34,450 nt of DNA, from the NCBI GenBank assembly GCA_913062595.1, contig CAJXWT010000015.1:1-34450 (forward strand). The letters are read 5' to 3'. A program made the position numbers and the translations under genes. Source of the DNA: an uncultured Fidelibacterota bacterium. GTDB lineage: Bacteria > Fidelibacterota > Marinisomatia > Marinisomatales > TCS55. The notes under the pieces were generated by a model. The model made no database searches. It was not told the origin of the DNA and was given only the letters and a program-made list of their open reading frames with translations. Shown in pieces: positions 26,137 to 33,673 of this stretch; the first letter of the stretch is position 1, and the number at the start of each line of letters is the position of its first letter.

Positions 26137-26996
26137 CTCATGAGGACGATCAAAAGAAAGAAAATAGAAAAACCTGCCCAAGCACCTGTCTGGAAACGTT
26201 TGTTATAATCCAATACATCCTCTTCCAGTGTTTGATAATTGAGCACGATTGTTGCATGTTTCCCTTCATCCACAAACACATCCAAACGACCCATAACAAG
26301 AATATCATTCATCATTTTTTCTTTTGGAGTTCTTGCATTGAGATCCCTGGTATAATCTTCCGGGAAATAGCCCACTTTATGCCAGCCGGGTATTACATCG
26401 ACTGCATGCCTTAACGGTGAATGGCCTACCAATTGATTATCCACATAAATGGGAAGGTCGTCTGTATCACAGATTATTTCCAGTGTGGTTCGTTCCCGTG
26501 CATCTTTCCAGGAGATAGGGTGTGTTATCTTTTCAGCATCTTTCGGATTGGGAAAAACAAAAGATGGGTTCACATCCTTGGGGCGCACATAATCAGCATA
26601 GGTCAATACAACAAGCACTTTTCGACCGTTATCATGAAGGATAACATCGAAAGACCCAATCTTGCGAGCGATCTGGAAAGAGAGTTGCAGTGAATTATTT
26701 GTCCAGACCTGTTGAATGTCCTGGATCGGGTAAGTAGCGATATTTTTAATGAACCCAGAATCCGGCCGAATGATGTGGTAAAAATTCAGGATGAACCAAT
26801 TTTCCTGCTCGATCCAACCGGCGATATCACCTCGTTCGATCGGATCCGAAAGTAAGAAATCGATTTTAAGCCCGGTTTCTTGGGATTCAGAATTTGCAAA
26901 ATCGATGGTGGGCATTTCCTGAGCTATTGCACACCCCAAGATCAGGAGCCATAAAATGATTCCCCGCATGGCGAATTTTGGGGAAGCGGTTTCCAT
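26121..26996 (-). CDS. PEGA-domain envelope protein with C-terminal membrane helix
   Basis: 291 residues from the ATG at 26996, one base after the stop of the upstream gene; an upstream in-frame start at 27023 would overlap that gene. A signal or anchor segment (MRGIILWLLILGCAIA) leads into an AMIN-like beta domain with DIAGWIEQENWF at 57-68. A PEGA-type domain lies at about 171-212 (TLEIICDTDDLPIYVDNQLV and VIPGWHKVGYFP), and a C-terminal helix at 271-290 (GAWAGFSIFFLLIVLMSWGL). It is a paralogue of the preceding gene product, which has the same first and last domains but carries a peptidoglycan-binding insert instead of the C-terminal helix. It is likely anchored in the inner membrane facing the periplasm. 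No catalytic motif is seen. Confidence 0.8.
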   Translation of the reverse strand: METASPKFAMRGIILWLLILGCAIAQEMPTIDFANSESQETGLKIDFLLSDPIERGDIAGWIEQENWFILNFYHIIRPDSGFIKNIATYPIQDIQQVWTNNSLQLSFQIARKIGSFDVILHDNGRKVLVVLTYADYVRPKDVNPSFVFPNPKDAEKITHPISWKDARERTTLEIICDTDDLPIYVDNQLVGHSPLRHAVDVIPGWHKVGYFPEDYTRDLNARTPKEKMMNDILVMGRLDVFVDEGKHATIVLNYQTLEEDVLDYNKRFQTGAWAGFSIFFLLIVLMSWGLT

Positions 26997-26997
26997 T

Positions 26998-28410
26998 TTA
27001 TTCAGAAGATTCCTGTTCAACAACAGTCAGGTTGATCCTGATCTTTTGGCTTCTGCCCTTTGGGATGTATATATCCTGGAAATCAGGCATTCTCATGGCG
27101 TACTGAGGTTGCGGAGCATTTGGATAGATCACACGGATACGATGCCATCCCGGATTGACAGGTAATTTTTTAGGGATAGGTGTTTGGCCGATCAAATTCC
27201 CATCGATAAAAACATTGGCGCCATCTAAGTTGCAGGTAAGGGTGAGATACGTTTTTCGTTTAGATAGATCTAATGGGAGCGTATTCATGATTTCCGGATT
27301 GTCCAATTTTCGTGTTTCGCGCTTGATGTTTTTTTTGACAGCTGGTTTTTTTAAAATTTCTTTGGCAGTTTCAAGAACAAATTTTTCTTCAACTTGCTGT
27401 TCTTTTTTCTTTTCAACTTTTTCTGCGACTGAGTATGTAATATCAGGTTCTTTATCGGCCAAGGCACGAATCAATTCTCTATACGTACTTTCACCCACTA
27501 TACCATCCACATCCACGCCAGAAAATTCTCTATCCAATTGGAATTGGTTCACCGCACTTTCCGTTAGGAGGCCATAATCACCATCCACGCCATTTTTAAA
27601 CACACCGGTTGAACCAAGGTCATATCCTAATGCCACAAGGGCTCGTTGCAGGGCTTTCACTTCGTTAGGTCGTCGAATCCCATTGCTGAGCATACCTTCA
27701 TCAATAATAAAAGAAATATCAACATCCTTTTTTGAAATTTTCATAGGTGCTGTTGGCGGGGGAGGTTCCTTTACCTGAATTGGTTTTTTGACGATCAAGG
27801 GTCTGGGCCCCTCTAATTCTTCGCCATCTTCTTCGCCATCTTCTGTGGAGTACCACTTGTTATACCAGACAAAATATTTCTCCGGACCATATTTATCACG
27901 GGCATAGATGAACGAATCGTAAAAAGGAGACCCCTTTGCTTCTTTTTCAGGAAGAACAAATACCCTGTTCTCGTTCCTGTCCTCAGAGGAGGCAACTTCA
28001 GTTCGGATGCTGTCATTCAATGATTCCCAAACCTGGATCAAGATCACCCGGCTTGCCTGGGAATGAAAAATCTCAAAATCTTCAATAGGCCGCTCAAACA
28101 AATATCCCAATTGGACCGATTCATTATTTTCAGTCGCTTCAAGATCCATGAGCGGAGGTTCAAACTCAATATACTCCATTGAAGATTCATTAAAGGATGT
28201 CCCATTGAGCGTGACATAAAACCAATTCTCCTGCCCAACCCATCCGGCAACATTATCGATATCTATGATTTGACTTGTGACGATACGGAGCAGCGTCCCG
28301 TTACTTTTTTTATGGGTGGTCACCAGTTGGACTTCATTGGCACGAAGACAGGTAAAAAAGATCAGCAAAAGGCCGAACCGGATTCCCAATTGCAATTTTT
28401 TAGATATCAT
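26998..28410 (-). CDS. Exported AMIN-like / peptidoglycan-binding / PEGA protein
   Basis: 470 residues. A signal peptide (about 1-24) is followed by a beta domain with DNVAGWVGQENWF at 52-64, an acidic and proline-rich linker (about 185-222), and a PG_binding_1 module at about 248-316 (EVKALQRALVALGYDLG, DGDYGLLTESAVNQFQLDR and VDGIVGESTYREL). A Lys/Glu-rich linker and a PEGA domain at about 387-430 (NVFIDGNLIGQTPIPKKLPV, NPGWHRIRVIYP) complete it. It should bind the cell wall in the periplasm. It overlaps dnaG by 11 bp and is followed 1 bp later by its paralogue, so all three are co-transcribed. The role is inferred to be structural or sensory; no enzymatic residues are seen. Confidence 0.85.
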   Translation of the reverse strand: MISKKLQLGIRFGLLLIFFTCLRANEVQLVTTHKKSNGTLLRIVTSQIIDIDNVAGWVGQENWFYVTLNGTSFNESSMEYIEFEPPLMDLEATENNESVQLGYLFERPIEDFEIFHSQASRVILIQVWESLNDSIRTEVASSEDRNENRVFVLPEKEAKGSPFYDSFIYARDKYGPEKYFVWYNKWYSTEDGEEDGEELEGPRPLIVKKPIQVKEPPPPTAPMKISKKDVDISFIIDEGMLSNGIRRPNEVKALQRALVALGYDLGSTGVFKNGVDGDYGLLTESAVNQFQLDREFSGVDVDGIVGESTYRELIRALADKEPDITYSVAEKVEKKKEQQVEEKFVLETAKEILKKPAVKKNIKRETRKLDNPEIMNTLPLDLSKRKTYLTLTCNLDGANVFIDGNLIGQTPIPKKLPVNPGWHRIRVIYPNAPQPQYAMRMPDFQDIYIPKGRSQKIRINLTVVEQESSE

Positions 28411-30148
28411 TTAATTCCTGCTGGAGTTTGATAACTTCGTCCAATTCTTTTTGCGGGTCATCCCCGTTTGACTCTTTTTCACGGATTTGGATACGAAGTG
28501 ATTGAATTCTTTCTTTTAACGGCATGGATTTTAAGATTTTCAGGCAATCGGATACAATTTGTTCAGGCGGAATATTTTGAGTCTCCGCAAATAAGATTTG
28601 TGCCACAGAATCGCGTTCATGCTTATCCTGAAAATACTCGATTATTGCAGAGGATTCCACCGACAATTTCTCATCTAATAAAAATCCGGCAACTTTTTTT
28701 AACAAGGGTGTCGTAAACAGGGCTAATGAGATATTTTCTTGCACATATTGACGAGTGGATTGCTCTTCCAGAGCTAATAATTGCAATAACTCGATCTGGG
28801 CTCGATCGGCTATGCTTGTGAATTTTGGTATTTCGTCCCCTTGATCCGTTTGATCTGGATACTGAACCGGATTGACTCGTTGGCTTTTCATAACACGAAC
28901 AAGGTCATGTTCATCTACCATCAATTTTTCTGATAATATGCGGACAAGATCATTGCGAACGATTCCATCCTGAATGCTTCTGATCTCACGCATGAGATCC
29001 AGGATGTACTGCCTTCTTTCTGCACCTTCCAGGGATTTGCCGCTATGAAATTCTAAATGAAAATCAAGAAAGGATGTTGGGGATTCAATCGCGGATAAAA
29101 CATCATTTCTCCCCACAGCTCTCACCCAGTCATCAGGATCTTGATCCCCTGGCGGACGAACGATGGTAGGCTCCAATCCTGCTTTGAGCAATACCCAAAC
29201 GGCACGGATCGCCGCATTCCCACCGGCGTTATCCCCATCATACAATAAAACCACTTTTTGGGTGATGCGGCTCAAGGCCAAGGCATGTCGCTGTGTAAAT
29301 GCAGTCCCTGAAACAGCCACAAGGGGATGAATGCCTGCCTGATAGAGTTGGAGAAAATCCATGTAACCCTCTACCAAAACAGCAAACCCTGTTTTTCGGA
29401 TTGCGTCCCGGGATGCCTGCAGTCCATAAAAAACATCGCTCTTTTTGTAAAGGGGCGTTTCCGGGGAATTCAAATATTTTGCAGGATCTTCAACACCAAA
29501 GATCCTGCCTCCAAATGCGATGGGTTTTCCCGATGGATGAAAAATAGGAAACATGACCCTGGATCGAAAGCGGTCGAACGTACCTTTTTCTGATTGCGTG
29601 AATAATCCGGATTGATTAATATGGGATTTTGTGAACCCTTTACCGGTGCACTGTTTCACCAATTGGTCCCAACTGTCCATGGCAAACCCAACCTTGAACT
29701 GCTTCAAAATATCTTCCGTAAGTCCCCGATCTGTCAAATAAGCCAAAGCGCTTTCTCCACGCTGAGAGAATAAATTATCCTGGAAAAGTTTTATAGCAAT
29801 ATTATGGAGTTCATATAAAGAAGAAAATAATTCGGAGCCGCCCTCTCCTTCTTCATACTGGATTGGAATATTATATCGATCTGCCAGGGTTTTCACTGCT
29901 TCCGGAAATGAGACTTTTTGATATTCCATCAAAAATGAAAAAACATTCCCACCAGTACTGCACCCGAAACAATGATAGATCTGTTTTGCAGGTGCCACAC
30001 TGAACGAAGGTGTTTTTTCACCATGAAACGGACATAACCCGAAATAGTTGGCGCCACGATGCTTCAAGTCAACATATTGAGACACCACATCCACAATGTC
30101 TGCCGTGTCCCGGACTCTGTCTACAATATCTTGTGGAATTTTTGCCAT
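28400..30148 (-). CDS. dnaG: DNA primase
   Basis: Synthesises RNA primers for replication. The N-terminal zinc-binding domain has C39, H42, C60 and C63 (LCPFHGEKTPSF and YHCFGC). The catalytic core spans about 120-350, with KPIAFGGRIF, the TOPRIM Glu260 in LVEGYMD, and D304/D306 in LLYDGDNAGGNAA. A C-terminal helicase-interacting region of about 160 residues follows. The length (582) is normal. The ATG start at 30148 overlaps the stop of cvpA as TGATG, so translation is coupled. In many bacteria yqeY and dnaG are adjacent, as they nearly are here, but rpsU and rpoD are missing from this arrangement. Confidence 0.97.
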   Translation of the reverse strand: MAKIPQDIVDRVRDTADIVDVVSQYVDLKHRGANYFGLCPFHGEKTPSFSVAPAKQIYHCFGCSTGGNVFSFLMEYQKVSFPEAVKTLADRYNIPIQYEEGEGGSELFSSLYELHNIAIKLFQDNLFSQRGESALAYLTDRGLTEDILKQFKVGFAMDSWDQLVKQCTGKGFTKSHINQSGLFTQSEKGTFDRFRSRVMFPIFHPSGKPIAFGGRIFGVEDPAKYLNSPETPLYKKSDVFYGLQASRDAIRKTGFAVLVEGYMDFLQLYQAGIHPLVAVSGTAFTQRHALALSRITQKVVLLYDGDNAGGNAAIRAVWVLLKAGLEPTIVRPPGDQDPDDWVRAVGRNDVLSAIESPTSFLDFHLEFHSGKSLEGAERRQYILDLMREIRSIQDGIVRNDLVRILSEKLMVDEHDLVRVMKSQRVNPVQYPDQTDQGDEIPKFTSIADRAQIELLQLLALEEQSTRQYVQENISLALFTTPLLKKVAGFLLDEKLSVESSAIIEYFQDKHERDSVAQILFAETQNIPPEQIVSDCLKILKSMPLKERIQSLRIQIREKESNGDDPQKELDEVIKLQQELNDI

Positions 30149-30675
30149 CAGGGTTGCGTTAATTGTTTCAAATAAGATTCACTCAAAGCGATGGGATCTT
30201 CCCAGTTAAAAAATTCAACCATTATGATTCTAATCTGATTGCTTTTTTGAGCGAATTTTGAATTGGCTGTAATGATATCTGACCATTTCTGCAACGGCAA
30301 AATGGCCATGAACCAGACAAATACCATCATAATAAAAAATCCTTTGATTGAGCCAAATACAAAACCGAATGATCGGTTCATCCATTGATTGCTTTTCGAC
30401 AGGAGTGCAATTTGAACTAATTTTGTCAGGATCCTTGCTCCCATCAAAGTCACCGCAAATAACAGGGAAAAAGAAAGGAACATGCTCATCCATTCGTCGG
30501 TTGGCAACATATCATTTAATTTCACGGAAAATTTTGCGCTGTTCGAAACAGAGATCAGGATCGCAAAGATGAGCCCGATCAACCTGCCCAATTCTTCAAT
30601 GAACCCTCGCCTAAATCCAACGACGCCCAGCAATACAATAAATAATAGTGCCAAGCCATCCAAAAACCAGGACAT
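30148..30675 (-). CDS. cvpA: CvpA family membrane protein
   Basis: 175 residues with four hydrophobic helices. The conserved N-terminal pattern is visible: DGLALLFIVLLGVVGFRRGF followed by IEELGRLIGLIFAILIS, and later NQWMNRSFGFVFGSIKGFF. CvpA homologues are inner-membrane proteins linked to colicin V production and envelope stress in enterobacteria, with no general role proven. The start ATG directly follows the yqeY stop (TAA-ATG) and its end overlaps dnaG by one base. Confidence 0.9.
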   Translation of the reverse strand: MSWFLDGLALLFIVLLGVVGFRRGFIEELGRLIGLIFAILISVSNSAKFSVKLNDMLPTDEWMSMFLSFSLLFAVTLMGARILTKLVQIALLSKSNQWMNRSFGFVFGSIKGFFIMMVFVWFMAILPLQKWSDIITANSKFAQKSNQIRIIMVEFFNWEDPIALSESYLKQLTQP

Positions 30676-31119
30676 TTATCCCAACAATTCCCTCAAGATC
30701 ACATTGGCAGCTTTGCCATCGATGGACCCGTCACCGCGCTGCATGACCAAAGGCATCACTTTCCCAATGTCGCCCAGACCTGTTGCACCCGTTTCTTCAA
30801 CCACGGATGCGACCATCGCTCGGATTTCGTCTGCCGACATCATTTGAGGGAGATACGATTCCAGGACAGACAATTCCTTTTTCTCTTTTTCTGCTAATTC
30901 TGGCCTATGGGCCTGCTCATACATTTCAGCAGATTCCTTGCGCTGCTTTACCAGGGTCTTGATCACAGCCAATCCGTCCTTCTCGGTGAGCTCTTTTCTC
31001 TGATTGATCTGTTTGTCTTTCAATTTTGCAAGCAAGGTCCGAAGCGTAGCGGTCCTATCCTTTTCGCCGGATTTCATGGCACTATACATTTCCGTTTTAA
31101 TTTTTTCAATAAAATTCAT
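30676..31119 (-). CDS. yqeY: YqeY / GatB-like domain protein
   Basis: 147 residues, all soluble. It matches the YqeY family, related to the tail domain of GatB: MNFIEKIKTEMYSAMKSGEK at the start, LRTLLAKLKDKQIN, KQRKESAEMYEQAHRPELAE and IGKVMPLVMQRGDGSIDGK. I chose the ATG at 31119, preceded by AGGA at a 7-base distance; an upstream TTG at 31134 adds five residues with no support. It follows the methyltransferase stop by one base. Role in amide transfer to tRNA is suggested by homology only. Confidence 0.93.
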   Translation of the reverse strand: MNFIEKIKTEMYSAMKSGEKDRTATLRTLLAKLKDKQINQRKELTEKDGLAVIKTLVKQRKESAEMYEQAHRPELAEKEKKELSVLESYLPQMMSADEIRAMVASVVEETGATGLGDIGKVMPLVMQRGDGSIDGKAANVILRELLG

Positions 31120-31120
31120 T

Positions 31121-31945
31121 TTAATTCCTGTCAATTCTTTTCATGGCTAACAGAAGGTGATCCCTGTTTGTTTCAAATCCGATAAACCGCCGGCCGCCCC
31201 GTTTTGATGCTAGGCCAACATCACCAGTTCGCATGAAAGGGTCCAGCACCCAATTCAATTTGAAACTACTGGATTCAAGGATTCGTGAAAATAATTTTTG
31301 CGGATAGCGCCCATTTTCTTCTGCAATTCCCGGAATATCCAACCAAAGATTCGATTGGACGATTTTCTGATCCAAAACCGGTACTTCTGATTTGATTCCC
31401 ACAGCCCGTTGATTGAACAGAAAATCATCTGTTTTTGTTGCAAACCAAATATCAGATGTATCATTTTTCCAAGTTTGGTTTTTGCCAATGGATTCATTGG
31501 ATCTTTTTAGCCATGTGATCCGGGATTGGACCTTGAATGTATTACTCAACAATCCATGATACATCCCGGAATATTGCCATGGTGAAAATAAATAAATCGC
31601 ACCGGTATTTTTCAACACGCGATAAGTCTCCGCTAACCAATTATTGTTCCACTGGTAGTATTCCTGCAGCGTTTTTCGTTGACCAATTTCTTCGGTAGAA
31701 TTCCAGGGATCATCCGGCGGATCAGCTATGATCAGATCCATGGATTTATCCGGAATTTGTTTTAACCCATCCAAACATTTCGCAAGAAACATGCCTTCTT
31801 CCATACAATCGATTGTCATGGACATATCTTCTACCGTTCGAATGGCAGGAAGATATTTATTCAAGTCATCAATTGAAAGACCTGGAAAAGCTTCCAGTGG
31901 ATTGGTAAATAAGGGGGAATTGATCTTTTGTAGCGACTCAGACAT
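31121..31945 (-). CDS. Beta-type DNA methyltransferase with divergent DPPD motif
   Basis: 274 residues. Motif order is that of beta-class amino-methyltransferases: the catalytic motif IV comes first (ADPPDDPW at 74-81) and the S-adenosylmethionine motif I near the end (LDPFMRTGDVGLAS at 234-247), followed by RRFIGFETNRDHLLLAMKRI. The usual DPPY/DPPW tetrad reads DPPD and the usual DPF-G-SG-T reads DPFMRTGDVG, so the enzyme is divergent and may act on another base or on RNA. No target-recognition domain of normal size and no restriction gene is nearby, so it is an orphan. The start is ATG 31945, two codons after a TTG. It is 24 bp downstream of the kinase gene and is translationally coupled with yqeY. 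Confidence 0.82.
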   Translation of the reverse strand: MSESLQKINSPLFTNPLEAFPGLSIDDLNKYLPAIRTVEDMSMTIDCMEEGMFLAKCLDGLKQIPDKSMDLIIADPPDDPWNSTEEIGQRKTLQEYYQWNNNWLAETYRVLKNTGAIYLFSPWQYSGMYHGLLSNTFKVQSRITWLKRSNESIGKNQTWKNDTSDIWFATKTDDFLFNQRAVGIKSEVPVLDQKIVQSNLWLDIPGIAEENGRYPQKLFSRILESSSFKLNWVLDPFMRTGDVGLASKRGGRRFIGFETNRDHLLLAMKRIDRN

Positions 31946-31969
31946 CAGCAAATTTACTGAATTATAAGG

Positions 31970-32599
31970 CTAAATTCTTTCGAGAATCCTCTTTTCAATT
32001 ACCAATAATTGTTCAGCGTTTTCAAAAATGTTAAACCCATCTGTTTCAATGGTTAAAACAGGGCAATCCGCTACAGAATTAATCCATTTATCATAGGCAA
32101 TATTCAGGCTGTGGAGATATTCCGGATCAATGGATTGTTCATAATCCCTGCCCCGGGAATGAATCCGGCTTAGCAAAGTATCCGTGGATGCCCGGAGATA
32201 AACAATAAGGTTAGGCTTTTTCAAAAAAGATGTCATGGTTACAAACAATCCTAAATAATTATCCCAGTCCCGATCTGACAAATTTCCCATTTCATGAAGA
32301 TTCCTGGCGAAGATTTCCACATCCTCATAGATCGTTCTGTCCTGTATCACGCCGCCATTGGACCTGGACATATTTAAATGGGATTCAAACCGTTTGTGGA
32401 GAAAATAGATCTGAAGGTTAAAACTCCATCGTTTCATGTCGCCATAAAAATCACTTAAATAAGGATTATCAGAAACTGATTCGTAAAAGGGTTTCCATCC
32501 GTTTCGTTCTGCCATTTGTGTGGTGAAGGTGGTTTTTCCAACGCCAATATTTCCCGCAAGTCCTATAAAAGGATAGGCTGTTTTTTTCAGTTTTGCCAT
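31970..32599 (-). CDS. Deoxynucleoside kinase
   Basis: 209 residues of the deoxyribonucleoside kinase (dNK/dGK) family, which phosphorylates deoxynucleosides in salvage. The P-loop GNIGVGKTT is at residues 16-24. E40 (FYESVSDNPYL) is the expected catalytic base, DRTIYEDVEIFA carries the DRS-like switch, and RGRDYEQSI is the lid with arginines. Substrate (dA, dG or dC) cannot be told. It is the promoter-proximal gene of an eight-gene operon with dnaG, consistent with DNA precursor supply. Confidence 0.92.
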   Translation of the reverse strand: MAKLKKTAYPFIGLAGNIGVGKTTFTTQMAERNGWKPFYESVSDNPYLSDFYGDMKRWSFNLQIYFLHKRFESHLNMSRSNGGVIQDRTIYEDVEIFARNLHEMGNLSDRDWDNYLGLFVTMTSFLKKPNLIVYLRASTDTLLSRIHSRGRDYEQSIDPEYLHSLNIAYDKWINSVADCPVLTIETDGFNIFENAEQLLVIEKRILERI

Positions 32600-32680
32600 G
32601 ATTGAAAATACAAAAAAATCATGGCCAATTTAACTGAATGAATTATTGCAGATGATGGAATTTTTTCCCCATTTTAACCC

Positions 32681-33109
32681 ATGGATAAAAAACAAAAAGT
32701 TCTTTTTGTCTGCACCGGGAACAGTTGCCGCTCCCAAATCGCAGAAGGATTGCTCCAGGATATGGCGGGTGACCGCTTTGAAGTTTTCAGTGCTGGCAGC
32801 CATCCAAGTCACGTCCATCCCAACGCCATTGCGGTCATGGAAGAATGGGGCATTGATATTTCCCATCACGCCTCCGATGCCATTGATGATTATTTAAATG
32901 AAGGTATCGACGTAGTGATCACTGTTTGTGATCACGCCAATAAATTGTGTCCCATTTTCCCCGGTGATGTTCAGCGGATCCACTGGAGCATAGATGACCC
33001 CTTTCGCGGCTGGAATTTGGATCGTTCACAATTGGATAATTTTCGGGAAACAAGGCAGGATATAAAAATCAGAATTCAAAAATTATTAGATGAATCGAGG
33101 TCTTTATAA
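32681..33109 (+). CDS. arsC: Thioredoxin-coupled arsenate reductase (LMW phosphatase fold)
   Basis: 142 residues. The CX5R phosphate loop is C11-TGNSC16-R17-S. A second Cys pair, C83 and C90 (VCDHANKLCP), and D106-P107 complete the redox relay, with spacing matching ArsC of Bacillus subtilis type (C10, C15, C82, C89 offset by one). It reduces arsenate to arsenite using thioredoxin. No arsenite efflux or ArsR gene is present in the window, so a role in phosphatase activity cannot be excluded. Its stop overlaps the next gene's start as TAATG. It diverges from the kinase operon across an 81-bp gap, which must hold both promoters. Confidence 0.92.
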   Translation: MDKKQKVLFVCTGNSCRSQIAEGLLQDMAGDRFEVFSAGSHPSHVHPNAIAVMEEWGIDISHHASDAIDDYLNEGIDVVITVCDHANKLCPIFPGDVQRIHWSIDDPFRGWNLDRSQLDNFRETRQDIKIRIQKLLDESRSL

Positions 33110-33648
33110 TGAAAAAAATCATTTTTACTTTATTTCTTTCTGCGCCATTCTTATTGGCAGGTGAAGTTTCAGTTTCCATCTCGGAGATAGTCGTGAATGA
33201 TTACCTGGCTCTCGTAGGTGAATTCAAGGATGTTTCAGAGGAAGATGGGGTACAAACAATATGGACCATTCAAAATCCCAGAGTCAAATTTGATGACGGG
33301 AATGCACTGTTTTTAGCAAATGCAGATTTCACCCTTGGGCAGCTTAATATTAGAAAGGATATCAAACGGAGAATTGACATCCAGTTTAATTCCCGAAAAA
33401 ATAGGGTTCAACTGATCATTACAAATCCGGTGATCAGGATGGAAAGAAATGGGGCGATCCTGGGAGAATTAGATATCAGTGATATTTATCAACCCGATTT
33501 GGTTTTCCCCGGGCCCATGTTAATAAATGATTCATTTACCCTCAAAACCACAGAGGGAAAAGAAAAGTTTGATGTGACCACTCACGATCCAATTATTACC
33601 ATTGAAAAGGGTGAGATTAAAATTGCGATCGATCTGCACTATAAATAA
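33109..33648 (+). CDS. Exported protein of unknown function
   Basis: 179 residues with a clear signal peptide (MKKIIFTLFLSAPFLLAG, cleavage near A17-G18). The mature part is a stretch of alternating strands (VKFDDGNALFLANADFTLG, RIDIQFNSRKNRVQLIITNP, GAILGELDISDIYQPDLVF) with no Cys and no catalytic motif. I do not recognise a family; a periplasmic beta sandwich is plausible. It is coupled to arsC by a 1-bp overlap, although nothing ties its function to arsenic. Confidence 0.75.
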   Translation: MKKIIFTLFLSAPFLLAGEVSVSISEIVVNDYLALVGEFKDVSEEDGVQTIWTIQNPRVKFDDGNALFLANADFTLGQLNIRKDIKRRIDIQFNSRKNRVQLIITNPVIRMERNGAILGELDISDIYQPDLVFPGPMLINDSFTLKTTEGKEKFDVTTHDPIITIEKGEIKIAIDLHYK

Positions 33649-33673
33649 AAAAGGTGTTTTATATAAAGACAGA

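Noticed and set aside
31121-31945. A restriction-modification system
   Set aside because: The flanking genes are yqeY and a deoxynucleoside kinase; no endonuclease or specificity subunit is present.
32681-33648. An arsenic resistance operon
   Set aside because: Only arsC is present; the partner is an exported protein of unknown function, and no ArsR, ArsB or Acr3 gene is in the window.
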